Below are positions 33,555-42,330 of a stretch of DNA of 60,108 nt, one piece after another; the first letter of the stretch is position 1, and the number at the start of each line of letters is the position of its first letter. The DNA lies in NCBI GenBank assembly GCA_964619485.1, contig CAZUCI010000008.1, positions 1-60,108 of the forward strand. The letters run 5' to 3'. The DNA comes from UBA2882 sp964619485. Its GTDB lineage: Bacteria > Bacillota > Clostridia > Lachnospirales > Lachnospiraceae. The notes beneath the pieces were generated by a model. It was not told where the DNA came from and made no database searches. It saw only the letters and a list, made by a program, of their open reading frames with translations. The position numbers were made by a program, and so were the translations under genes.

Positions 33555-34297
33555 ATATGATAGAGGTTAAGGAAATCAGTAAGGCTTACGAGAATAATGA
33601 AATATTATCAAAGATTACGCTTAAGGTTCTTAAGGGAGAATTTGTAGTAGTAATGGGACGTTCCGGCTGTGGAAAATCAACGCTTCTTTACTGTATCAGC
33701 GGAATGGATCAGCCGGATAAAGGAAGCATTCTGCTTGATGGTCAGGAAATTACCACGATGGGTGAGAAGGATATGGAAAAAATACGGCTGAAAAAAATGG
33801 GCTTTATTTTTCAAAAGACCAGCTTTTTAAAAAAGCTGTCCATTGAAGATAATATTATTTTTCCCGCATTTCAAATGGGGCAGCTACCAAGGACAAAAAT
33901 TGTAAAAGAGGCAGAAGCGATGATGAAAAGGATGGGCATATCAGAAATTGCAGATATGGACGTTCACAAGGTATCCGGCGGACAGCTTCAAAGGGCAGCA
34001 ATATGCAGGGCAATGATCAATCATCCGGATATTCTTTTTGGAGATGAGCCGACGGGTGCGCTGAATTCAGCGGCGACCTGTGAGGTTATGAATCTTTTAA
34101 ATGGAATTAATGCAGAATGCAATACAACGGTACTGATTGTTTCCCATGACAGTAGAGTCGCAGCACGTGCAGACCGTGTATTTTATATCGAGGATGGTAA
34201 TCTGAAGGATGAGTGTGTTCTTGGAAAGTATCAGGAGAAAAATAGCAGGGAACGGGAAGAACTGGTACAAAAGTGGCTGGGACAGATGAATTTTTAG
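33551..34297 (+). CDS. ABC transporter ATPase (MacB/LolD type)
   Basis: ATPase of 248 residues for the preceding permease. Seen: Walker A GRSGCGKSTLL, Q-loop FIFQKTSFLKKLSIEDNI, signature VSGGQLQRAAICRAM, Walker B ILFGDEPTGALNS, and switch His VSHDSRVAARADRVF. The C terminus has a charged extension. A TTG at 33551 overlaps the permease stop and lies eight bases after GAGG; an ATG at 33557 is the alternative start. It belongs to the TetR-controlled exporter operon, which ends at the terminator 34410-34456. Confidence 0.93.
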   Translation: MNMIEVKEISKAYENNEILSKITLKVLKGEFVVVMGRSGCGKSTLLYCISGMDQPDKGSILLDGQEITTMGEKDMEKIRLKKMGFIFQKTSFLKKLSIEDNIIFPAFQMGQLPRTKIVKEAEAMMKRMGISEIADMDVHKVSGGQLQRAAICRAMINHPDILFGDEPTGALNSAATCEVMNLLNGINAECNTTVLIVSHDSRVAARADRVFYIEDGNLKDECVLGKYQEKNSREREELVQKWLGQMNF

Positions 34298-34409
34298 ATT
34301 TAATTTTCCTAGGGGAATTCTAATCAAAAATATGTTGAAATAACACACAGAAAATCCTATAATAAAAAGAAAACGGACCAAGAAAAGTGGTCTTATCAGA
34401 GATGGGATT

Positions 34410-34456
34410 AAGCAAGGATAAACTGATTTGACGCATCAGAATATTCTTGCTTTTTT
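34410..34456 (+). terminator. Terminator after the ABC exporter operon
   Basis: AAGCAAGGATA (34410-34420) pairs with TATTCTTGCTT (34442-34452), with an inner CTGAT/ATCAG stem, and T to 34456. A smaller GACCA/TGGTC hairpin lies near 34377-34393. Confidence 0.78.
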
Positions 34457-34510
34457 AGCTTCGCAAATCTTCTTACTAATAGATAAATTGTCCGGCAACA
34501 GCGTGAAAGG

Positions 34511-37500
34511 ATGAAGAAACAAATGAAAAAAATGGAGCCTGAAACGGAAACTTTTGAATATGATGATCTGTTAAATGCAGGTGTGGGTGGCTTTGCCACG
34601 TATTTGTATGAAAACAACCTTTTAAAACCTTTGTATACCAGCGAATCAGTCTGCAAGCTGCTTGGATATTCCAGAGAGGAATATGAACAGGCAATTGATG
34701 GAAATGCACTGAATCTGATTGTGGATACGGAAGAGCGGGAATATGTTAATGCTGCAATTCAGGAGGCCGTTCGAAAAGGAGTTAACTTAAATACTCTGTT
34801 TAATATGAAGCACAGGGAACAGGGAGAAATTTTGATTCATGTGAATGGACTTTTCGTCAAAGAAGAAGATCGGATGCTGCTCAAGGTTCTTTATACTGTT
34901 GTTGCTGAGGAAGCAAAAATGTATAAGGAGGTGGCAACTCATACTACAAGTGGATGTTATGTAGTATCTGAGGATTTTGATGTTCTCTTTTTGAATAATA
35001 AATTAAGACAGATACTGAGTGGAGCAATAAAGGACAATGTTGTGGGGAAAAAGTGTTATAAAGAATCGCAGATGAGGGAATCACCATGTCCAACCTGTCC
35101 TATTTTGACCAGTCATTCGACAGAGATTCAAAGCGATAAGCTGGGACATACTTTTAAAGTGAGCGCTCAGGAAAGCAGCTGGTATGGTTCAAGGGCACAT
35201 ATTGTTTATCTGGACGATATCACAGAACAGAAAAAGACAGCATTTGAAATTGAGCAGATTTATAATAATATTCCGGGGGCGGTTTTTCAATGTAAGTTTG
35301 ATCCAGACTGGACTGTGTTATCAGCCAATGACGGTTTTTATCATTTCCTTGGATATACCAAGGAAGAATTTACACAGCTGGGAAATATCATGTCTGCGGT
35401 AATCTATCCGGATGATCAGAAAATTATGGCTGGAAAGGTACGGTCACAGTTAGTTGATGGAAATAAGTTTTTTGAAAATGAAAACAGGTTAATTTGCAAG
35501 GATGGAACAGTGAAATGGATTTCCATTAAGGGACAGCTTTTGGAGCTGGCGGATGGAGGACAGTATTTTTATTGTGTGTTTGTGGATATAACAAGAGAGA
35601 AAAAAGAATCTGCGCGGGTATATGAAGATCAAAAGCGTTATCGAATTATTCTGGAGATGCTTGGTATTGCATACTGGGAGTGGAGTAAGGAGGAGGGAGT
35701 ATATTCCTCTGAGAGATATGAGGATTATGCAATCAGTGAAATTGGAAAAGGAGAGCAGCAGAAAGGCTTTCCTTATGATTCCTATGTTCATCCAGACGAC
35801 AGGGTGCTGTCTGATGCTTATATGAAGCTTGATTTTCAGGGGACCTTCTGTAAAAAGAGTGCAACACTGCGGGCCAAAATGAAGGACGGAACCTATCAAT
35901 GGACAGAAATGTTCTCTTATGCTGAAAAGAATCAGAATGGAGAATTGATCCGTATCATCAGTATTATGCGAAGTGTGGACAAGGAATGGAAAAAGCAGAA
36001 GAAACAGCTGGAATTGGCTTTGAAAAAGGCAGAGGCAGCAAATGAAGCAAAAACTGCATTTCTTTCACGTATTAGTCATGATATGCGTACTCCTTTAAAT
36101 GGAATACTCGGTTTGACCACTCTTTTAAAGGAGTATGTTGCGGACGACAGAGCTGTACATGATTTGTCGGAGCTGGAATTATCAGGAAAATATCTGTTAA
36201 ATCTGATCAATGATACTTTAGATGTAAGTAGAATCGAGAGCGGAAAGCTGGAATTGCATCCGGTGGTGTGTGATGGGCAAACCCTGTACAATAATGCACT
36301 TGAATTAACCAGGGTAAATATGAAGTCAAAGCATCAAAAACTGGTGGTGAATACGGGGGATTTGTTATTTACATATATCTATGTAGATGTTGCACGAATT
36401 CAACAGATTGGAATGAATGTGATTGGAAATGCAATCAAATTCTCTCCGGAGGGTGCAACCATTACAATTTCCATCAGGAATATTTCTGTGAAGGATGGGG
36501 TTATTACAGATGAAATTGTAATCGAGGATAATGGAATTGGAATGAGCAAGGAGTTTTTGCCACATATTTTTGATGCTTTTTCACAGGAGGATGCGACAAG
36601 AACAAGTAACAGCCAGGGAACGGGACTTGGAATGTCCATTACCAAGAAGCTCCTGGAGAAAATGGGTGGAGATATAACGGTAGAGAGTGAATTGGGTAAG
36701 GGTTCAAGATTCACCATTACGTTAAAAATGGATATTGCCACGGATGAACAGATAGAAGAATATAAAAAGACCAGGATAAGTTCAGACACAGGAATTGAGC
36801 TGTCAGGCAGGAGAATTCTATTGTGTGAGGATCATCCACTGAATACGAATATTGCCACAAGGATGCTGGAAGCAAAGGGAATGGTTGTGGAGCATGCTGG
36901 AAACGGCAAAATTGGAGCAGAAATGTTTTTGCATTCTGTGGAAGGCTACTATGATGCAATTCTTATGGATATCCGAATGCCGGTTATGGATGGAATAGAG
37001 GCTGCAAAAGCAATCAGAAGTCTGCCAAGAAGGGATGCGAGAGTCATACCAATTATTGCCATGACTGCAAATGCCTTTGCTGAGGATGTTGCACAGACTA
37101 AGGAAGCGGGAATGGATGCACACCTGAGCAAGCCGATTCAGACAGATTTACTTTATGAGACTCTTGGCTCTCTTCTCAGGATAGAGCGCAGCTACAGAAG
37201 GAAGAGAATTTTAATTGTAGACGATATCGAAATAAACAGAGAAACATTAAGGACTGCATTGGAGGAATCCTATGAGATTATGGAGGCTGAAAACGGAGAA
37301 CAGGCACTGGAAATCGTCGAGCATACACGGGGAATTGATTTGGTGATAACAGATATTCAGATGCCGGTTATGGATGGAGTAGAGCTTATCCGGAAAATTC
37401 GTGAAAACGACAGCTTTCGACATATTCAAATCATTGCCAACACTCAGTTTGGAGATCCGCAGCAGGAAGAAGAATTATTACTGCTTGGTGCCAATGACTT

Positions 37501-37567
37501 TGTATATAAGCCAACGACACCGAAGATTGTGGAAATCAGAGTTAAAAAAGTATTGGAGAAGGGCTGA
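34511..37567 (+). CDS. PAS-domain hybrid histidine kinase with two receivers
   Basis: Cytoplasmic hybrid kinase of 1018 residues with no membrane helix. Seen: about four PAS-like domains in residues 15-490. The second has a cysteine cluster (ESPCPTCPI) near 197 that could hold a redox or metal group. Then come HisKA (SRISHDMRTPLNGILGLTTL, His near 523), HATPase (VIEDNGIGMSKEF, GTGLGMSITKKL), receiver 1 (ILLCEDHPLNTN, AILMDIRMPVMDG) and receiver 2 from about 898 (ILIVDDIEINRE, LVITDIQMPVMDG). Starts at 34511 and 34523 are both possible. The unknown protein at 37575 follows after seven bases and may work with it. Confidence 0.92.
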   Translation: MKKQMKKMEPETETFEYDDLLNAGVGGFATYLYENNLLKPLYTSESVCKLLGYSREEYEQAIDGNALNLIVDTEEREYVNAAIQEAVRKGVNLNTLFNMKHREQGEILIHVNGLFVKEEDRMLLKVLYTVVAEEAKMYKEVATHTTSGCYVVSEDFDVLFLNNKLRQILSGAIKDNVVGKKCYKESQMRESPCPTCPILTSHSTEIQSDKLGHTFKVSAQESSWYGSRAHIVYLDDITEQKKTAFEIEQIYNNIPGAVFQCKFDPDWTVLSANDGFYHFLGYTKEEFTQLGNIMSAVIYPDDQKIMAGKVRSQLVDGNKFFENENRLICKDGTVKWISIKGQLLELADGGQYFYCVFVDITREKKESARVYEDQKRYRIILEMLGIAYWEWSKEEGVYSSERYEDYAISEIGKGEQQKGFPYDSYVHPDDRVLSDAYMKLDFQGTFCKKSATLRAKMKDGTYQWTEMFSYAEKNQNGELIRIISIMRSVDKEWKKQKKQLELALKKAEAANEAKTAFLSRISHDMRTPLNGILGLTTLLKEYVADDRAVHDLSELELSGKYLLNLINDTLDVSRIESGKLELHPVVCDGQTLYNNALELTRVNMKSKHQKLVVNTGDLLFTYIYVDVARIQQIGMNVIGNAIKFSPEGATITISIRNISVKDGVITDEIVIEDNGIGMSKEFLPHIFDAFSQEDATRTSNSQGTGLGMSITKKLLEKMGGDITVESELGKGSRFTITLKMDIATDEQIEEYKKTRISSDTGIELSGRRILLCEDHPLNTNIATRMLEAKGMVVEHAGNGKIGAEMFLHSVEGYYDAILMDIRMPVMDGIEAAKAIRSLPRRDARVIPIIAMTANAFAEDVAQTKEAGMDAHLSKPIQTDLLYETLGSLLRIERSYRRKRILIVDDIEINRETLRTALEESYEIMEAENGEQALEIVEHTRGIDLVITDIQMPVMDGVELIRKIRENDSFRHIQIIANTQFGDPQQEEELLLLGANDFVYKPTTPKIVEIRVKKVLEKG

Positions 37568-37574
37568 ACAGGCT

Positions 37575-38762
37575 ATGATTACAGAAATATTAGCGGCATT
37601 TGGAATTGGTTTGGGATTGACCATTTATGATGAAAATAAAAAGAGAAAAGCGCAGAACCAGGGAGCAGATGCAAGACCGGATACAAGGCAATCTTCAAAG
37701 GCTGATACAGCTAAAAGGAGAAAACAATATTCTAAAGTGGATATGTCTATAGAGAATGCTTTTTCCAGGGTGGATTTAAAGCACCTGAGTAGAAAAGAAT
37801 ATTTTATGATTTTGACGCTGTATTATATGAAGTATGAAAATCAGGTATTTCAGGAGGAGCACCTTTTGGAAATTGACAAAAGGTTCAGAAACCAGTTCGA
37901 TGTCGTAGAACTGCGAAGAGATCTGCGAATAGCCAGAAAGGCAATCAGCGAAGGCACCGATCCGTGGGAGTATAAGCCTGCTCCTTCGGAGGAGAAAGAG
38001 GAGGCGGAAAAGTCATATTATTTTCTGTTGAGTAAATATTGGAAAAAATATGAAAACCAGGTCTTTCAGGATGCCTATCTAAAACAGATTCAAGCCAGAG
38101 CACCTTTCCGTCGGGAGTTGTCAGAAATAAAAAGAGATTTGAGGCTTATCAGAGAGGGACAGGGAGAAAAAATACCACAAAAGGAAAACGAAAAGGAAAA
38201 CGAAAAGGAAAACAAAAAGGAAATCCCAAAAGCAAACAAGGGTGACTGGAATGGACAAATTGTTATGGATGCCTGCATAGATCAATATGTTGCATCTCTG
38301 ATGAATACGGAATGTGTCATTGATGAAATTATCAGTGACAATAGTGAAAAAAATCAGTTTATAAAAGAATTTCTCTCTGATAAATGTGAAATGGCATATG
38401 TTCTTGATATATGGATGGATTCGAAATACAAGTCTTTCCGCTTTATTGAATTGGATAAAAATGATATTTCCTTCCAAAAAGTTATTTTGGATAAGGGGAT
38501 GATGCTCTGCGTAGATTTGAAAGAAAAGGACCATTATCAGATGGCACACCTGCATATTATTACAGCAGATAATAAAAGGGGTAAAGAAATCATCATGGGT
38601 CGAAGTCTGGGATTTACCATGAAGCAGGAGAAGTGGAAGCAGTTCACCAATGCGTTTAATATGTTTAGGCTTGGTCAGATGGCTGGAACAAATCAAACGC
38701 TGGAAGAGATTGGACATTCCTTAAGTATGATTAATGTTCAGGGATGGACAAAGGATAAATAA
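37575..38762 (+). CDS. Unknown protein with duplicated motif and EK-rich linker
   Basis: Protein of 395 residues not recognised. Seen: a short hydrophobic N terminus (ITEILAAFGIGLGLTIYDEN), then two similar blocks: KYENQVFQEEHLLEI with VELRRDLRIARKAISEG near 95-145, and KYENQVFQDAYLKQI with SEIKRDLRLIREGQGEK near 155-200. A linker of KENE/KENK repeats, encoded by tandem 12-base units at about 38179-38225, leads to a C-terminal domain of about 170 residues. Translation probably depends on the kinase gene seven bases upstream, as no clear ribosome site precedes it. It may be a partner of that kinase, but no function can be assigned. Confidence 0.7.
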   Translation: MITEILAAFGIGLGLTIYDENKKRKAQNQGADARPDTRQSSKADTAKRRKQYSKVDMSIENAFSRVDLKHLSRKEYFMILTLYYMKYENQVFQEEHLLEIDKRFRNQFDVVELRRDLRIARKAISEGTDPWEYKPAPSEEKEEAEKSYYFLLSKYWKKYENQVFQDAYLKQIQARAPFRRELSEIKRDLRLIREGQGEKIPQKENEKENEKENKKEIPKANKGDWNGQIVMDACIDQYVASLMNTECVIDEIISDNSEKNQFIKEFLSDKCEMAYVLDIWMDSKYKSFRFIELDKNDISFQKVILDKGMMLCVDLKEKDHYQMAHLHIITADNKRGKEIIMGRSLGFTMKQEKWKQFTNAFNMFRLGQMAGTNQTLEEIGHSLSMINVQGWTKDK

Positions 38763-38772
38763 GAGAAGTACG

Positions 38773-38823
38773 AGGGGAAACAGATATGAACGAGATGTTT
38801 TTTCAGGATTAGCAGTTTCCCCT
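38773..38823 (+). other. Inverted repeat around an eight-codon ORF
   Basis: AGGGGAAAC (38773-38781) pairs with GTTTCCCCT (38815-38823). Between them lies ATG AAC GAG ATG ... TAG (38786-38812, MNEMFFQD), with GAGGGG, part of the 5' arm, as its ribosome site. The rest of the 258 bases before the next gene shows nothing clear. Confidence 0.4.
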
Positions 38824-39020
38824 GGAGGTATTGTACTTACTTTTGCCATTGAGTATTATTGTGCAAAAAAATAAAAATAGTTGATAAAACAAAAAGTTTA
38901 TGTTATTCTAAATCAGTAGTAATCGTAATACTACATATTCTTGGCAAATCCTGCCATAAAAACGAGTCATTCAGGCTTGTAGAAATTCCTATTATTCATT
39001 ATAATCAAAGGAGAAAATGT

Positions 39021-39919
39021 ATGGAAAATGAAAAAACAATTGAAGAGCGTTATCGTGAGCTGATTGAGCTTGTGCCACAGAATATCCGCGAGGAATTTGA
39101 GCGGATAGAGAGAGGCGAAATTGTACCACAGATGTTTTCGGACAGGGGAGCAAAGAAAATCCTTGACCCGGATGTCCACCCCGACAGATTATCCAGAGTT
39201 CTGGAATTGATTTACCATGAAGATATGTTTACACATCAGATGTTATTATGCTTCAGTATTCGGTTATGGAGGGTGAAAAGAAATTCGATATGGATTTTTC
39301 AGAAATACCTATGACCTATGGTGTGGTATTTATGAAAGAGAGTCCATCACTTTTCAAGAATAGTGAGAGCTTTATTCATTACAAGAAGGACGTAACAGAT
39401 ACGGGCATCGCATTACCAATGCTGGCAAAGATTGTTTATATTGAATTGGATAAATGTCTGTATATGCTTCAGGAAAATACATGTCCAGAAAAATATAAAG
39501 AATTAGGCTGTTGGCTTGCATTTATGGCGGATGTTAACAGCGAATATGCCATTAATTTAGCGAAAACCAGAGAAGAATTTGGCGCCATTAGACAGGAACT
39601 TTACAGCATGTCAAAGAATAGAGAGGAGATGTTGGGAATGTTAGCAGATAAGTATGGAGAAGCTATCCGTTATTCTGAAATGCAGGAGGCAAAGCGTAAA
39701 GGCCGCGCAGAGGGAATTGCAGAAGGAATTGCAGAAGGAGAGGTATTAAAAACAATTGAGCTTATCCAGCGCAAACTTCAAAAAGGGAAACCGATAGAGA
39801 TTATTGCAGACGAGCTGGAAATAGAAATATCTGAAATTCAGGCAATTGCAGATGTGATCAGTATTTGTCCACCTGGCTGCGACAGGGAAGAAATTTACCG
39901 AAAACTAACGGAAAAGTAA
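39021..39919 (+). pseudogene. Rpn/PD-(D/E)XK nuclease family transposase, core deleted
   Basis: Recombination-promoting nuclease-like gene, broken. The first part (39021 to about 39245) reads the family start ILDPDVHPDRLSRVLELIYH. The second part, in another frame (from about 39248), reads EGEKKFDMDFSEIPMTYGVV, then a long helical tail ending in GRAEGIAEGIAEGE, typical of this family. The D...ExK nuclease core that should separate the two is absent. The likely event is an internal out-of-frame deletion near 39240. The start follows AAAGGAG. The remaining product cannot be an active nuclease. Confidence 0.82.
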
Positions 39920-39941
39920 TAAAAGCAGAAAGGACAATCAT

Positions 39942-40037
39942 ATGATTAAAGTTATAACAGGAATTAGAAGATGTGGAAAGTCCTATTTAGTTTTCAAATT
40001 GTTTAGAAATTACTTGTTAGAAGAAGGTTTGTTATAA
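39942..40037 (+). pseudogene. 31-residue stub of an AAA-type ATPase
   Basis: ATG 39942 opens MIKVITGIRRCGKSYLVFKL, the Walker-A start of the AAA_14-like 'ATP-binding protein' family, normally about 400 residues, and stops at TAA 40035-40037. AAAGGAC precedes it. The rest of the gene is missing and its end overlaps the minus-strand Crp/Fnr gene. It is a truncated remnant beside the broken Rpn gene. Confidence 0.78.
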
Positions 40038-40709
40038 ATAATCTTTCATCTTTTCCCTGGATAATACAAAGTGATTTAGACGGGCTGTTAACAACCCGTC
40101 TTTTGTCATTTTACTTAATTCATTTGACAATGCGCTGCGATCCAGATTGAGATAATCTGCTAATTGCTGTCTGTTAAATGCAATGTCAAATTCATAATTT
40201 CCATTTTTGGCAGCTTCATAGGATAAATAAGAAAGAAGTCTTGCTCGAATTGTTTTAGCTGCTGTATGAAAGCTGCGTCTGGAAAGATTAAGATTCTTCT
40301 GTGCAGATATAGTTAATAAATTTCGTATCAGTTTATTATGATGTGAACAGCTGTTGCTGCATGTGGAGAATAATCGAAAAACATCCAGATATAGAACGCG
40401 GGAATCCTCAATGGCAACGATATTTACCATAAGTTGTTCGCCGGGAATACACGCATAGGTCTCTGCAAACACATTTCCAGGGGTAAGCATATTCAATATT
40501 GTTTTATTTCCCCATAAATCATCATTTTCTATAGAAATTTTTCCGGAAACAAGAATTCCAATGGAAGAAATCTGATCCCCCATTTTGTAAAGGAATTCTC
40601 CCTTCCGATAGTTTGTTTCCTCTGCTAAAATACAAGGGAGTATTGTTTTAATTTCGGTTTCTGTAAGACCTTTAAATAATGGTGTTGAGGATAAAAAGTG
40701 AATATTCAT
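40032..40709 (-). CDS. Crp/Fnr-family transcriptional regulator
   Basis: Regulator of 225 residues. Seen: an N-terminal cyclic-nucleotide-binding-like domain (about 10-125: GEFLYKMGDQISSIGILVSG, GNVFAETYACIPG) and a C-terminal Crp-type helix-turn-helix (about 150-215: FNRQQLADYLNLDRSALSNE). An FNR-type N-terminal cysteine set is not seen, so heme, NO or another effector is possible. Start: AGGAGA eight bases ahead on this strand. It is divergent from the DUF438 gene, and a perfect palindrome lies between them. Confidence 0.9.
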   Translation of the reverse strand: MNIHFLSSTPLFKGLTETEIKTILPCILAEETNYRKGEFLYKMGDQISSIGILVSGKISIENDDLWGNKTILNMLTPGNVFAETYACIPGEQLMVNIVAIEDSRVLYLDVFRLFSTCSNSCSHHNKLIRNLLTISAQKNLNLSRRSFHTAAKTIRARLLSYLSYEAAKNGNYEFDIAFNRQQLADYLNLDRSALSNELSKMTKDGLLTARLNHFVLSREKMKDYL

Positions 40710-40726
40710 AATAAAATCTCCTAAAA

Positions 40727-40742
40727 TGTTGTTATAACAACA
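40727..40742. promoter_or_regulatory. Palindromic operator between Crp/Fnr and DUF438 genes
   Basis: TGTTGTTATAACAACA is a perfect 16-base palindrome, 18 bases before the Crp/Fnr start codon and 110 bases before the DUF438 gene. It is a likely binding site for this regulator. Confidence 0.68.
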
Positions 40743-40852
40743 GATCCGCTGCGAAAATTATGACATAATGCATTTACCAAGTCAATAAGTGCTCATGAGA
40801 GAATTTAAACAAGAGCCGTGGATAAGATATAGATTAGTATGGAGGAAATGAT

Positions 40853-42058
40853 ATGATAGATAAGGATATGAAGAGAAAGCGAATTGATTTATTAAAGAGT
40901 TATCTAAAAAGATTAGGACAAGGAGAAGCATTTGAACAGGTAAGAGCTGATTTCGTTGCAAACTTCAGTAATGTGGATGCAAATGAAATTATGAGAGCTG
41001 AACAGGCAATTCTTGCGGACGGAACACCTATTCAGGAAGTACAGAAATTATGCGATTTGCATTCTGTGTTATTTCATGGTAAGACCAGAGAAGAGCAGAT
41101 TGCAAATGCAGAAGGTGCAGTGGATGCTTCTGTAATCCGTGAGGAAAGAGCAACAAAGACAAAAGCACTGGTTGAGACAGCAGGACACCCTTTACGCCTG
41201 TTTAGCATGGAAAATCAGGCACTGGAGCTTGTTTTGAAAGAAGCGAAGGATGCGGTTACTAAGGAATGCGCCAATAAGGATCATTTGGAAGCTTTACGCA
41301 GTCTTGCAATTCATTATGCAAAAAAAGGTGACCTGCTCTATCCGCACTTAAAGGTTCGCTATGGAATTTCCGGGCCATCGGATGTGATGTGGACCGTAGA
41401 TGATGAAATACGTGATGAGCTTTCTGCGCTGGCAAAAATGGATGTTATGGATCAAAGCTGGCAAAAAAGATTTGAAGCAGTGTTAATACGAGCTGATGAG
41501 ATGATTTATAAAGAAGAAAATATTCTGTTTCCAAATTGTGCAGTCAATTTTACAGAGGAGGAATGGATTGGGATTTATCAGGATCAGAAGGATTATGCAC
41601 AGTGCTTTGATGTAAAGCCGGAGCTTTGGACCATAGCAGAGAAAAAAAAGGAAAAAGTAAATGCATCTTTTTCTGAAAAGGAAATTGTTATGGCAGGCGG
41701 ACATATGACGGTAGAACAGTTGACGGCATTATTGAATACGATTCCGTTGGAAATTACTTTTGTGGATGCTGATAATATCAATCGCTTTTTCAATGAGGGA
41801 CCCAAAGATTTCAAGAGACCGGGAATGGCCATTGATCGAGAGGTGTTTTCCTGTCATCCACCAAAAGTAGAAACCAGGGTTAGACACATTATCGATGAAT
41901 TCCGGGCAGGTACATTAGATGAAATTCCTATTTGGATGGAAAAGAACGGAAAGTGCATGCTTGTAAAATATATGGCAGTCAGAGATAAGGCTGGTCAATA
42001 CCTTGGAACATTGGAGCTTGTTCAGGACATGAGCTTTGCAAGAGAACACTTCGCATAA
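40853..42058 (+). CDS. DUF438 / hemerythrin / PAS domain protein
   Basis: Protein of 401 residues. Seen: an N-terminal DUF438 domain (about 10-85, LLKSYLKRLGQGEAFEQVR and AEQAILADGTPIQEVQKLCD), a hemerythrin-like helical bundle (about 110-250, with HPLRLFSMENQALELV, HYAKKGDLLYPHLK and EENILFP supplying iron-ligand-type His and Glu residues), and a C-terminal PAS domain (about 290-395). This class is linked to sensing or handling O2 or NO in anaerobes. The divergent Crp/Fnr gene is its likely regulator. GGAGGAAA precedes the start. Confidence 0.88.
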   Translation: MIDKDMKRKRIDLLKSYLKRLGQGEAFEQVRADFVANFSNVDANEIMRAEQAILADGTPIQEVQKLCDLHSVLFHGKTREEQIANAEGAVDASVIREERATKTKALVETAGHPLRLFSMENQALELVLKEAKDAVTKECANKDHLEALRSLAIHYAKKGDLLYPHLKVRYGISGPSDVMWTVDDEIRDELSALAKMDVMDQSWQKRFEAVLIRADEMIYKEENILFPNCAVNFTEEEWIGIYQDQKDYAQCFDVKPELWTIAEKKKEKVNASFSEKEIVMAGGHMTVEQLTALLNTIPLEITFVDADNINRFFNEGPKDFKRPGMAIDREVFSCHPPKVETRVRHIIDEFRAGTLDEIPIWMEKNGKCMLVKYMAVRDKAGQYLGTLELVQDMSFAREHFA

Positions 42059-42082
42059 TATTTTTCAATAATATTTTTCAAT
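42057..42082. repeat. 13-bp tandem duplication overlapping a stop codon
   Basis: AATATTTTTCAAT occurs twice in tandem (42057-42069, 42070-42082). The first copy contains the last two bases of the DUF438 stop codon. Confidence 0.8.
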
Positions 42083-42169
42083 ATAAATTTTTATGAATTA
42101 ATGCTTGAAATTCCATTTTAATTTTGATAAGCTAAGAAAGCTGAAAATCAAATAAGAAATTTATGCACG

Positions 42170-42258
42170 ACACATGTGGTACCTGAAGGTATGTAAATCT
42201 GATTACGGAACTTAATCGAAATCCGATTTCTACCAAGGGTATAGCATGTGTTTTTTTT
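42170..42258 (+). ncRNA. Structured leader RNA ending in a terminator; class not recognised
   Basis: The closing stem ACACATG (42170-42176) pairs with CATGTGT (42245-42251) and runs into eight T. Inside are TACC-TGAA-GGTA (42180-42191), AAATC (42195-42199) with GATTT (42225-42229) enclosing GATTA/TAATC around loop CGGAACT, and TACC-AAG-GGTA (42231-42241). The loop CGGA could also pair with TCCG (42222-42225) as a pseudoknot. It lies 72 bases before a membrane-protein gene. A junction closed by the terminator stem is the plan of a transcription-off riboswitch. A possible promoter is TTGAAA (42105-42110). Confidence 0.65.
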
Positions 42259-42330
42259 GTACATATATTAAAAATGCAAAAATCTCTTTATTAACTGATT
42301 TTCGAAAAAAAAGAAGGAGCGTATTTTATT

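Noticed and set aside
38179..38225. 12-base tandem repeats, considered as a CRISPR-like or regulatory array
   Set aside because: They are in frame, encode the KENE linker, have no spacers and lie inside a gene.
38121..38717. Minus-strand open frame opposite the unknown protein
   Set aside because: It is Phe/Leu-rich because it reads the A-rich EK linker backwards; a shadow of the plus-strand gene.
42170..42258. Purine riboswitch
   Set aside because: TTTCTACC resembles a purine-riboswitch string, but the flanking junction strings and order do not match.
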